In this document: in pieces, positions 14,051-22,327 of the stretch
Layout: each line of letters begins with the position of its first letter
Numbering within the stretch: position 1 is the stretch's first letter
From: Patescibacteria group bacterium
GTDB lineage: Bacteria; Patescibacteriota; Patescibacteriia; 2-12-FULL-60-25
Direction of reading: 5' to 3'
Assembly (NCBI GenBank): GCA_029210915.1
Contig: JARGGJ010000009.1
Span: 1-61,782, forward strand
DNA: 61,782 nucleotides
Made by a program: the position numbers and the translations under genes
The notes under the pieces: generated by a model
What the model saw: only the letters and a program-made list of their open reading frames with translations
Told to the model about the DNA's origin: nothing
Databases searched by the model: none

Positions 14051-14908
14051 ATGCCAGTTAAAAAAACCACTAAAACCTCTAGGGCAAAATCTGATCAGGA
14101 TACCGCCCACACGAGTCATTCACCAAGAAAAGATAAACAAATGGGAATGTCCTTTATTATCTTTTTACTATTTCTAAGCCTTGCTATCGTAAGCTTTGCC
14201 CTGTATCGCGTGTATAGTGAACAAACGCGGTTATTGGGTGTAATAAATAAACTTAGCAACGAGGTAAGCATGCAACAAACTATTGTTGTTCCGGAAGATA
14301 GCAACGAAACAAAAATCTTATACAGCGATTCGGGAGTACAGGATCTAAGATTGGGCTACACATCTTGCCCCAATACTTTTACCGGCCCATGTGACGATTT
14401 AATGATTTATCGCCTGGATCAAAACGGCTCCAAAGAAGTTTTGGTTCCAAGTGTACGAAAACTTGAAGGCGCGCCACTGACAACTGAATTACTGCAACCC
14501 TTGGCAATAAACAAAGATGGTTCGCGTATTGCTTTTGGTGCTTGGGCTTATGGAAGCGAGCGCAATGCAAATGATAAGCGCATTTGGATAATGGAAACAT
14601 CCAGCGGTAAACTCATCGCACAATCCAATCTGGTTCCCACAGAATCTGTTTACTCGCCAAATATGAGCTATGCGGCATATTACAATGTAACCGAGGATGG
14701 TGAAGAGCAAATAATGGTAGTTGATCTCTTGGCTGAAAAAGAATTTTTAGCCGCGCGTGCTACGGGCGGAATTATGTATAAAGATGCAAATTCAAAAGCA
14801 ACAATAAATTGGCTAAACGATAATACAATCGCCATTATTCAGTATGAAATGGCCGAAGATGGGTCGGGTCCAACGATTGTTGGTGAAAGAGAAATCACTA
14901 TAAATTAA
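14051..14908 (+). CDS. Membrane-anchored beta-propeller-like protein, unknown
   Basis: 285 residues from ATG 14051 (MPVKKTTKTSRAK). A lysine-rich cytoplasmic N-terminus is followed by one membrane helix (about 37-58, SFIIFLLFLSLAIVSFALY) and an extracytoplasmic domain. The domain has blades such as LQPLAINKDGSRIAFGAWAY and KRIWIMETSSGKLIAQSNL, resembling TolB/WD40-like propellers. Longer starts upstream run through intergenic repeats and are rejected. It sits directly before gap, but a functional link is not evident. Confidence 0.65.
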   Translation: MPVKKTTKTSRAKSDQDTAHTSHSPRKDKQMGMSFIIFLLFLSLAIVSFALYRVYSEQTRLLGVINKLSNEVSMQQTIVVPEDSNETKILYSDSGVQDLRLGYTSCPNTFTGPCDDLMIYRLDQNGSKEVLVPSVRKLEGAPLTTELLQPLAINKDGSRIAFGAWAYGSERNANDKRIWIMETSSGKLIAQSNLVPTESVYSPNMSYAAYYNVTEDGEEQIMVVDLLAEKEFLAARATGGIMYKDANSKATINWLNDNTIAIIQYEMAEDGSGPTIVGEREITIN

Positions 14909-14937
14909 TACTATTTTACAAAATTCTAAAATTTTAT

Positions 14938-15942
14938 ATGACTCGTATTGCAATTAATGGTTTTGGCCGTATTGGCCGTAATACCTTAAAAGCCGGTTTG
15001 CATAAAGCAGGTTTTAAGGTGGTTGGAATCAACGATTTAACTGATACGGCAACTTTGGCTCACCTTTTGGAACATGACACGGCATATGGGCACTACAAAG
15101 AAAAAATTAACTTTACCAAATCATCAATAAGCGTTGCCGGCAAAAAAATTCCGGTATTTGCGGAAAAGGATCCAACCAAGTTGCCATGGAAAAAGCTAAA
15201 AGTGGATGTGGTACTTGAATGTACCGGCAGATTCCGTGATTTGGAAAGCGCAAGCATGCATCTTACGGCAGGTGCCAAATCGGTAATTATCAGTGCTCCG
15301 GCCAAAGGCGATGGTGTACCAACGCATGTAATAGGTTTAAACGAGAAACATGTAAAAAAGAATGTCCATGTTATAAATAATGCCTCTTGTACAACCAATT
15401 GCATTGCCCCGGCTATGCAGGTTTTAATGGAAGAGTTCGGCATCAAAAAAGCAGGTATGACAACCGTTCACGCCTACACCGCCGATCAAAATATTCAAGA
15501 TGGCCCGCATAAAGATCTTCGCCGTGCCCGCGCCGCCGCGCAAAACATTGTGCCAACAACAACCGGCGCCGCTGTTGCAACAACACAAGTTGTTGACGGC
15601 TTAAACAATAAATTCGACGGCATCGCCATTCGAGTTCCGGTAGTAGTCGGTTCGCTTACCGATATTACAGCACTCCTAAAACGCAGAGTCACTGTTGCGC
15701 AAGTTAATAACGCTTTTATTAAAGCCGCTAAAGAAAAACGCTGGAAAGATATTTTAACAGTTACGGATGAACCAATCGTTTCATCAGACATTATTGGCAA
15801 CCCCCACTCAAGCATTGTAGACCTCAGCATGACAAAAGTTATCGATGGAGATTTGGTAAAAGTCTTAACTTGGTATGATAATGAATGGGGTTACTCCCAC
15901 CGATTAGCCGAGATGGCACTTAAGCTGGGAAAAACCATATAA
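14938..15942 (+). CDS. gap: Glyceraldehyde-3-phosphate dehydrogenase, type I
   Basis: 334 residues, the usual length. It oxidises glyceraldehyde-3-phosphate to 1,3-bisphosphoglycerate. The Rossmann motif is INGFGRIGR (residues 6-14), Asp33 suggests NAD+ use, and the catalytic ASCTTNC places the nucleophile at Cys151 with the partner His in TTVHAYT. The end motif WYDNEWGYSHR is conserved. With pgk and eno downstream it provides lower glycolysis. No Shine-Dalgarno is present. Confidence 0.98.
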   Translation: MTRIAINGFGRIGRNTLKAGLHKAGFKVVGINDLTDTATLAHLLEHDTAYGHYKEKINFTKSSISVAGKKIPVFAEKDPTKLPWKKLKVDVVLECTGRFRDLESASMHLTAGAKSVIISAPAKGDGVPTHVIGLNEKHVKKNVHVINNASCTTNCIAPAMQVLMEEFGIKKAGMTTVHAYTADQNIQDGPHKDLRRARAAAQNIVPTTTGAAVATTQVVDGLNNKFDGIAIRVPVVVGSLTDITALLKRRVTVAQVNNAFIKAAKEKRWKDILTVTDEPIVSSDIIGNPHSSIVDLSMTKVIDGDLVKVLTWYDNEWGYSHRLAEMALKLGKTI

Positions 15943-15959
15943 GTCCTCATAAACAATGT

Positions 15960-16056
15960 GTAGGGGCGAACCTCGTGTTCGCCCGTTCTATCGCCGAAGG
16001 CGGAACTTATTAGCTTTCGATAAAGCACGGGCGATCACAAGGATACGCCCCTACGA
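15960..16056. repeat. MITE-like element with TAGGGGCG ends, copy 2
   Basis: About 97 bp with terminal inverted repeats GTAGGGGCG and CGCCCCTAC, inner hairpin GGGCGAACCTCGTGTTCGCCC, and the central CGCCGAAGGCGGAAC also seen in copy 1 as a variant. It lies between gap and the phosphoesterase gene. Confidence 0.75.
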
Positions 16057-16074
16057 AGTTTAGATTAGGTGAAT

Positions 16075-16986
16075 ATGAAGCAGCTCGATCTCCAAAAATC
16101 CATCGAAACTTTTGCGGTATTTGATATACTCATGATTTTGCTTGCACTGTTTGGGGCGCTTTTAGGTTTAGCCGGCTTCTTGCTTGGGGGCGTTTGGTTT
16201 TACTTAACCTATTTCATGATCTTGGGCGAGCTTATGCTCGCGTACGGCATTTTGGTCGCGCCACGCAGACTAAAAACGGTGGTCTATCGCGAAGCCATCG
16301 GGCAAAGCTCCAATGTTTGGCTTAAAATCGCTTTCATTTCCGATCTGCATCTGCATAAGAAAAAAGGCAAAGCTTGGGTGGAAAAAATCACAAAAAAATT
16401 ACAAGAGTCCAAACCTGATATTCTATTGGTTGGCGGTGATATGGTTGTACATGACGCAAAAGATATCGATTACGGTGAACCGTTAAAAAATGCAGAAACA
16501 ACTTACGGATCATATTACATTTTAGGCAATCATGATTACCAAGATGATCCCGCTCAATTAACAGCCAAATTATCTGCGCTGGGTTTTCATAATCTCACAA
16601 ACTCCGGCATCAGCATAAATGTCCAAGGCAAAGAACTAAGGATCTTTGGTTTGGATGACGGCTTTTATGGTTTGCCAAAACTTTCAATTAATCGCGGTGA
16701 TGATAAAGCTGCACATATCACACTTGTTCACGAGTCAGACCTAATTCACGATATAAAAGAAGAGGATACGGACTTGGTTCTTTGTGGCCACGCTCACGGT
16801 GGCCAAGTTGGTTTACCATTAGTAGGCGCATTACACGTACCGTCAGCATTCGGCTGCAAAGCCGATGGAGGCAGAAAAATAATCAAAGGTATCCCCACTA
16901 TAATCTCGCGAGGCTTGGGCGAGGTCGGAGTTCGCGCCCGCCTTTTCACCCCGCCGGAAATTGTCATTATCGAATTGGGGATCTGA
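16075..16986 (+). CDS. Membrane-anchored metallophosphoesterase
   Basis: 303 residues. Two N-terminal membrane helices (about 16-60) are followed by a calcineurin-like domain with SDLHLH, GGDMV, GNHDY, a metal His in VHESD and GHAHGGQVGLP. These motifs bind two metal ions and match the YkoQ/YaeI type, suggested to act on lipid-linked or nucleotide phosphates at the membrane. The ATG at 16075 and a GTG six bases upstream are both possible; AGGTGA lies close by. Confidence 0.85.
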   Translation: MKQLDLQKSIETFAVFDILMILLALFGALLGLAGFLLGGVWFYLTYFMILGELMLAYGILVAPRRLKTVVYREAIGQSSNVWLKIAFISDLHLHKKKGKAWVEKITKKLQESKPDILLVGGDMVVHDAKDIDYGEPLKNAETTYGSYYILGNHDYQDDPAQLTAKLSALGFHNLTNSGISINVQGKELRIFGLDDGFYGLPKLSINRGDDKAAHITLVHESDLIHDIKEEDTDLVLCGHAHGGQVGLPLVGALHVPSAFGCKADGGRKIIKGIPTIISRGLGEVGVRARLFTPPEIVIIELGI

Positions 16987-17020
16987 TCAAACGCATCGTT
17001 CATCAGGATTAAAGTAACAA

Positions 17021-17058
17021 GTTCATCAAGAGTAAACTCGGATAACTCTTGATGAACT
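17021..17058 (+). terminator. Palindrome after the phosphoesterase gene
   Basis: GTTCATCAAGAGT and ACTCTTGATGAAC form a 13-base stem, followed by TTTAATC. It is related to the GTTCATCAAGAG segment at 55748-55760. Confidence 0.55.
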
Positions 17059-17092
17059 TTAATCTTTTATCTTTATGAACTGTCTCATATGT

Positions 17093-17098
17093 TATAAT
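17093..17098 (+). promoter_or_regulatory. -10 box of pgk (leaderless)
   Basis: TATAAT ends eight bases before the pgk ATG at 17107, so transcription would start at or next to the start codon. No Shine-Dalgarno is present. Confidence 0.65.
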
Positions 17099-17106
17099 AG
17101 GCTGGT

Positions 17107-18435
17107 ATGAAATCTCTCCCATCTTTAAATAAAAAAACGTCTCTTCGCGGTAAAAGAGTCTTGCTTCGTGTTGATTGGAATATTCCACTCCACACTGTAC
17201 CTACCGAGGGTGATTTGCTCAAAATCGAACAGTCCGCGGAAACCATTAATTGGTTAAAAAAACAAGGTGCTATCACGATAGTTTTAACGCACCTTGGTCG
17301 TCCCAAAGGCCACGATGAAAAACTCTCAACTGTTCGTCTTTTACCTTTTGCTGAGGCTTATCTTTCCGATCCGGTAATGTTTTGCGGTGAGGATTTAACT
17401 ACAGAGGAGGGGATGATAGCCACCGAACAATGTTTAATGTCAACAAAAAATGGAGGGGTGGTTTTACTGGAAAATGTCCGTTTTTATGATGGAGAAGAAA
17501 TAAACGATAAAAAGCTCGCAACTCTCTATGCGTCACTCGCAGATATTTACATTAACGATGCTTTCGCCTCCTGCCACCGCAAACACACCTCGGTTTCCGC
17601 TATTACCAAGTTTTTACCTCACTACGCGGGTCAAAACATTTTAAACGAAGTACAAGCCATCTCCAAACTTATCAATAAACCAAAAAAACCTTTCGTGGCA
17701 ATAGTTGGCGGAGCTAAACTTTCTACCAAAATGCCAGTCATCTCAGCACTCGTCAAAAAAGCGGATCACGTCCTAATCGGCGGAGCTATGGCACACGCCT
17801 TCTTAAGAGCCAAACGTATCGAAATTGGCAAATCATATTTAGAAGACGGTAGCGTATCGCTCGCCACAAAACTCATCAAAAACAAGAAGATAATGATCCC
17901 CGAGGATGTGATTGTTGGTAAATCCATCAAACCCGGCGCGGTTGTCCGACGTTCAGATATCAAGGATGTAAAAAAGAGCGAAATGATTGGCGATATCGGC
18001 CCCAAAACAATGCAATCCTGGTCTGCCATTATAAAATCCGCCCAAACAATCCTTTGGAACGGCCCGGTTGGTGTTGTAGAGATTCCATCATTCATGCACG
18101 GTTCTTTGGTTTTGGGATACGCGGTAGCATCGCGAAGCCGTGGTAAAACCTACGGAGTTGTCGGCGGAGGGGATACTGTTCCCGTTGCTCTGGCCACCGG
18201 CATGGAAGAATGGTTCGATCACATCAGTACCGGCGGGGGAGCGTTACTCGAGTTTATTGCAAATAATGGCAAAATTCCCGGGTTAATATCACTTTTTGAA
18301 AAACAACCTAAGGCAAAGAAAGTTTCCAGCAAAACCAAAGCGTCAAAAGCTAAAGTCGCAAAAGCTAAAAAGCCAGCTCCCGTGAAAAACAAGGTTGTTA
18401 AGAATAAACCGGTAAAGAAATCAACTAAGAAATAA
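17107..18435 (+). CDS. pgk: Phosphoglycerate kinase with basic C-terminal tail
   Basis: 442 residues; the enzyme normally has about 395. It makes ATP from 1,3-bisphosphoglycerate. Signatures are GKRVLLRVDWNIPL, LTHLGRPKG, the substrate-binding ENVRFYDGEE, NDAFASCHRKHTS, PFVAIVGGAKLSTK, LWNGPVGV and the nucleotide loop GGGDTVPVA. The last 45 residues are an unusual tail of Lys, Ala, Ser and Val (KAKKVSSKTKASKAKVAKAKK), like the tails of histone-like proteins. It may bind RNA, DNA or a polyanion. The next gene starts at the base after the stop codon. Confidence 0.97.
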   Translation: MKSLPSLNKKTSLRGKRVLLRVDWNIPLHTVPTEGDLLKIEQSAETINWLKKQGAITIVLTHLGRPKGHDEKLSTVRLLPFAEAYLSDPVMFCGEDLTTEEGMIATEQCLMSTKNGGVVLLENVRFYDGEEINDKKLATLYASLADIYINDAFASCHRKHTSVSAITKFLPHYAGQNILNEVQAISKLINKPKKPFVAIVGGAKLSTKMPVISALVKKADHVLIGGAMAHAFLRAKRIEIGKSYLEDGSVSLATKLIKNKKIMIPEDVIVGKSIKPGAVVRRSDIKDVKKSEMIGDIGPKTMQSWSAIIKSAQTILWNGPVGVVEIPSFMHGSLVLGYAVASRSRGKTYGVVGGGDTVPVALATGMEEWFDHISTGGGALLEFIANNGKIPGLISLFEKQPKAKKVSSKTKASKAKVAKAKKPAPVKNKVVKNKPVKKSTKK

Positions 18436-19638
18436 ATGCTTATGAGCGAATTAATTCACATTCCTAATCAGCAATCAAAAGTTAAGCCTGATATTTCCAA
18501 TCCATTCGAAATCTCACCAAAGGTTTCGTCGGAGGATGTTTACGGGGAATGCGAAATAGATGCACCATGGAATAATATGGCTGAATTCAAAGAGAACTTA
18601 AATGCTCTGCCGAATTCAACTCATCAAATAATTTTTGGTACATCCCTGGAAGAAGTTGCTAAACAAACTGAGGAAGATTCTCGCTTGGCCGAAATTTTTA
18701 GCTCTTTACGTGATTTAACTCCAGCAGAAAAAGCTAATGATACTTTAAAAAATAATTCAATTGAAACTAATAAGGAGATAATATCTGCTCAATTACAAGC
18801 GTATTTAAGTAATGCTGATTTTTTTCGTCCTTGGTATGGAATGGATGTAAGGAATTATTGGATAGAGAAATTAGAACGTGGCACAACCGTTGAGGAGCTA
18901 TCTGAAGAAGTAAAGGAATGGATGAACGATTTATGGAACAATGGTAATGTACCTTTTTATAACGCCGAAGAAGCGCAAGAAATATCCGAGGGTTATCAAC
19001 AAGAATCTAAGCAGTCACTTGAAACGGTTAGAACCAATAAAATAGAAAGAGAAGCCTTACAATCTAAACATTGGGCTTTACCAAAAGGAAAACGAAAGCA
19101 AAGAGCCGATCTAGAAAGGCAAATAAATGCACTATATGCCAACCCAAGATTAAGGGAGCGCGAAGAATTAGGAGTAAGTTCAGACAGAAAGGCAAAAGCT
19201 TGGCAGCAAATTCGTGATAATGCGCAGTTTATCGAAGCTTTATTTAAGGGAATTAAGTCGAAAGTGACCCCCGAAGATTTTACAGATATATGGTTGAGGT
19301 CGGCACGATCTTTTGAAAGAAATAAATACAGACACTCTGATACAGATTCAAGGCTTGCGGAAGCTTTTTTACAGGGTATAGTAAAATGGTTAGAGGATAC
19401 CGATCAAAAAGATCGAGGTACATCAAAATATAATATCGAAGAAACTGAACGGCGTTTAACTAAAAAAATCAAATTATTAAAAGAGCAGTTCACAAAGCTA
19501 TACAATTATCTTAAAGTCACTAAACATGATGATGAATCCATGAAATCTAGTATACATCATACGCAACAAGTCCTGCGTATTTTGTTAAAAGCTATAGACG
19601 ATTTAAGTAAGCTGCAAAAATCAGCAAAAAAAAAGTAA
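18436..19638 (+). CDS. Unknown hydrophilic helical protein
   Basis: 400 residues, highly charged, mostly helical and coiled-coil-prone (about 195-240 and 320-400), without signal peptide or membrane helix. It is more AT-rich than pgk. No family is recognised. The ATG at 18436 abuts the pgk stop; an ATG two codons later is an alternative. It ends seven bases before the ABC-2 permease gene, so it may be translationally coupled to the exporter operon. Similarity of position alone does not prove a shared role. Confidence 0.65.
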   Translation: MLMSELIHIPNQQSKVKPDISNPFEISPKVSSEDVYGECEIDAPWNNMAEFKENLNALPNSTHQIIFGTSLEEVAKQTEEDSRLAEIFSSLRDLTPAEKANDTLKNNSIETNKEIISAQLQAYLSNADFFRPWYGMDVRNYWIEKLERGTTVEELSEEVKEWMNDLWNNGNVPFYNAEEAQEISEGYQQESKQSLETVRTNKIEREALQSKHWALPKGKRKQRADLERQINALYANPRLREREELGVSSDRKAKAWQQIRDNAQFIEALFKGIKSKVTPEDFTDIWLRSARSFERNKYRHSDTDSRLAEAFLQGIVKWLEDTDQKDRGTSKYNIEETERRLTKKIKLLKEQFTKLYNYLKVTKHDDESMKSSIHHTQQVLRILLKAIDDLSKLQKSAKKK

Positions 19639-19644
19639 TAAAGT

Positions 19645-20439
19645 ATGCTTCTCGCTAAGTACTTTATTGCTTTCAAAAATGTTCTGCAAAGCGAAATTGA
19701 ATTTCGCGCGAATACGTTGATCCGTTTTTTTATTTCTTTAATAACATTGGTCAGTATTTTCTACCTATGGAACGATGTCTTTAGCGCTCGGGCCGAGATA
19801 GCCGGATACACCAAAGAACAAATCATTACTTACTACATACTTATTACCTTCATTTTGGCTTCAGTAATCACTTTTTCACCCGTAGCCGACAATATTCGCA
19901 ATGGTGAACTCTCGATGTATATCACACGTCCCATTAGCTATATCTGGTATCAATACTGGCTCGCGCTTGCTCAAAGATTTATGAGGGTTCTAATAGGATT
20001 ACCCATATTAATAATTATTTTTATTATTTTTCGCGAACACGTATACATTGTCACGAATCCGCTTTCATATCTTATTCTTTTAGTTACTGTTTTCTCTGCA
20101 ATGAACCTGTTATTTTTTATCGATATATTGATCAATTTTTTGGAATTTTGGTTCACCAATTCATGGGGTATGAACATGGTTTTTGATTATATCTCCAGCA
20201 TCTTTTCCGGTGCTCTAATACCGCTCGCCTTTTTACCGAGCTGGTTAATAACCATTGGGAATTTTTTGCCATATCAATACACAGGTGCATTTTTAATAGA
20301 TGCATTTATAGGACGTATTTCATTCGATCAGACTCTTCTTGGAATATTGATCCAATTCGTTTGGATGATTATTCTATACATAATGTCTAGAATAGTTTGG
20401 CACTTAGGGTTAAAAAGATACGAAGCTTATGGCTCTTAA
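19645..20439 (+). CDS. ABC-2 type exporter, permease subunit 1
   Basis: 264 residues with six predicted membrane helices, matching the ABC-2 permease family that pairs with DrrA-like ATPases. Typical features are the start KYFIAFKNVLQSEIEFRANTLIRF, the intracellular GELSMYITRPISYIWYQ, and the C-terminal LGLKRYEAYGS. The substrate is unknown (drug, lipid or polysaccharide). Its end overlaps the next permease by 11 bases, indicating translational coupling. Both permeases share the C-terminal pattern G-L-(K/R)-R-Y-E and act together as a heterodimer. Confidence 0.88.
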   Translation: MLLAKYFIAFKNVLQSEIEFRANTLIRFFISLITLVSIFYLWNDVFSARAEIAGYTKEQIITYYILITFILASVITFSPVADNIRNGELSMYITRPISYIWYQYWLALAQRFMRVLIGLPILIIIFIIFREHVYIVTNPLSYLILLVTVFSAMNLLFFIDILINFLEFWFTNSWGMNMVFDYISSIFSGALIPLAFLPSWLITIGNFLPYQYTGAFLIDAFIGRISFDQTLLGILIQFVWMIILYIMSRIVWHLGLKRYEAYGS

Positions 20440-21229
20440 TATTAGGTTAAAAAAAGAATTCAGCTTGGCCATAATTCATCTAAAGTTAAACACCATGGTC
20501 CGGATGGAAGACAAGATAACATTTTTATTCATGAATGTGGGAATTATTATTCGAATAATTTTAGTGGTTATATTTTTTCAAGCGATATACACAAAAGTAA
20601 ATGTGATTGGTGGTTGGAGTTATGCGGAAGTTTTGGTATTGGTTGGCACTTGGGAATTGATTAATGCTATTGCTTGGGCAACGTTTTTTCGGGGAGGTTT
20701 TAGGCGGATGCCGGGTTTTATGCGCCGTGGTGAACTCGATAGCCTCCTTGTTCGCCCGGTAAACTTAAAAACTTATTTCATCTATGATAATAACGATATT
20801 TTATTCGGCTCGCTTCCCATAATATTCGCTGTTATATTGATAATGTACGGAGCTTCTATAAGCAGCATGGATATCAATCTGCCTTATTATTTATTTATTA
20901 TACTTTTTGCCTTAATAATCCAATATTTTTTTGTAATTATTTTATCTTCAATTAATTTTTGGACAATAGTGGAACAAACGATGCATCTTTTTATAAATAC
21001 AATGAGACTTGGCCGATATCCAATAACAATTTACAAAGGTATTGCTCGCACCGCTTTAACTGTTTTGGTTCCTGTCGCCTGTATTTATTCTTTTCCGGTT
21101 CAGGCACTGTTTGGTAAATTAAAAATTACTGATTTGGGTATTATGTTTGGTGTACTTATATGTTTTTATCTTCTAAGTAATTACATCTGGAACATCGGCC
21201 TCCGCCGATACGAAAGTACCGGATATTAA
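20429..21229 (+). CDS. ABC-2 type exporter, permease subunit 2
   Basis: 266 residues and six predicted helices. The segment FRRMPGFMRRGELDSLLVRPVNLKTYFI is the counterpart of the subunit 1 loop that contacts the ATPase; the end NIGLRRYESTGY mirrors subunit 1. The two genes probably arose by duplication. The start lies inside the previous gene. An 85-base gap precedes the ATPase gene. Confidence 0.88.
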   Translation: MALNIRLKKEFSLAIIHLKLNTMVRMEDKITFLFMNVGIIIRIILVVIFFQAIYTKVNVIGGWSYAEVLVLVGTWELINAIAWATFFRGGFRRMPGFMRRGELDSLLVRPVNLKTYFIYDNNDILFGSLPIIFAVILIMYGASISSMDINLPYYLFIILFALIIQYFFVIILSSINFWTIVEQTMHLFINTMRLGRYPITIYKGIARTALTVLVPVACIYSFPVQALFGKLKITDLGIMFGVLICFYLLSNYIWNIGLRRYESTGY

Positions 21230-21314
21230 ACACATAACACTAATCAAAAAAACGTAACAATCAGAAGGGGAGATGTTGTTGAATGATATATGTTACAAGC
21301 TACATGAATAATAT

Positions 21315-22292
21315 ATGAACGCCATAACAATCAAAAACGTCTCAAAAACCTTTACCTACCACAAAAAAGCGGAAGGTCTTCGTGGTTCCGTGAAAGCTCT
21401 TTTCCGGCGTGAAAAGCTAAAAAAGGAAGCCGTTAAAGATATCTCTTTTAGCTTGAAAAAAGGAGAATTCGTCGGCTTTGTTGGGCCAAATGGCGCAGGA
21501 AAAACCACAACTCTTAAGATGCTGTCAGGTATCCTTTATCCCACGCTGGGTGAGATCTCTGTTGCTGGTTTTGATCCGCGTAAACGTCAAAACGAGTTTA
21601 AAAAGCGTATCTCCATAGTCATGGGGCAAAAATCCCAGCTTTGGCCGATTCTGCCGGCAATCGAAACTTTTCGTCTTTTGCAAAAAATCTACGAAGTCCC
21701 CGAGAAAGATTATCAAAGACGATTAAAAGAACTAACAGATTTGTTCGATGTGGGGGATATTTTAAATACTCAAGTACGCAAACTCTCACTCGGCCAGCGC
21801 ATGAAGTGCGAAATAATAGCCTCGCTCTTGCATAACCCGGATGTTCTCTTTCTTGATGAACCTACAATAGGCTTGGACATAATCGCGCAAAAGAAAATCC
21901 GTGAATTTTTAAAAGATTACAATCAAAAATCCAAAACCACCATCATTCTCACGTCGCACAATATGGATGATGTACAAAATCTTTGCGAAAGGTTAATCGT
22001 TATTAACGAAGGTATTATTGGTTACGACGGATCTCTGGCGGGTATCATAGAAGAATATAGCAAAGATAAGATTATTAAGGTGCAATTCGTGCAAAAAGTT
22101 GCCAAAAAAGATTTACAACTGCTGGGCAATCTCGTATCGTGGGATGGCTATGAAGCGGAATTAAGTATCCCTAAAGAATTATCCCAAGAAGCAATTGGGA
22201 GGTTAATCTCAAAATTTCCCGTCAAAGATATTAACATCTCGAGCGTCACTCTTGAAGAAATCATAACGGATATTTTTAACGGCAAAGGATAG
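21315..22292 (+). CDS. ABC-2 type exporter, ATP-binding subunit
   Basis: 325 residues. Walker A is GPNGAGKTT (57-65), the signature is LSLGQRMKCEI, Walker B is VLFLDEPTIGLD and the switch His is in LTSHNMDD. The DrrA/CcmA-like domain is followed by a C-terminal regulatory extension of about 90 residues. It powers transport through the two permeases encoded upstream. The start MNAITIKNVSKTF is the family start. Confidence 0.93.
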   Translation: MNAITIKNVSKTFTYHKKAEGLRGSVKALFRREKLKKEAVKDISFSLKKGEFVGFVGPNGAGKTTTLKMLSGILYPTLGEISVAGFDPRKRQNEFKKRISIVMGQKSQLWPILPAIETFRLLQKIYEVPEKDYQRRLKELTDLFDVGDILNTQVRKLSLGQRMKCEIIASLLHNPDVLFLDEPTIGLDIIAQKKIREFLKDYNQKSKTTIILTSHNMDDVQNLCERLIVINEGIIGYDGSLAGIIEEYSKDKIIKVQFVQKVAKKDLQLLGNLVSWDGYEAELSIPKELSQEAIGRLISKFPVKDINISSVTLEEIITDIFNGKG

Positions 22293-22317
22293 ACCTTAAT
22301 CGCATTTTAACGTAAAC

Positions 22318-22323
22318 TATAGT
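22318..22323 (+). promoter_or_regulatory. -10 box of eno (leaderless)
   Basis: TATAGT ends four bases before the eno ATG at 22328, so any leader would be very short. Confidence 0.5.
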
Positions 22324-22327
22324 CAAT

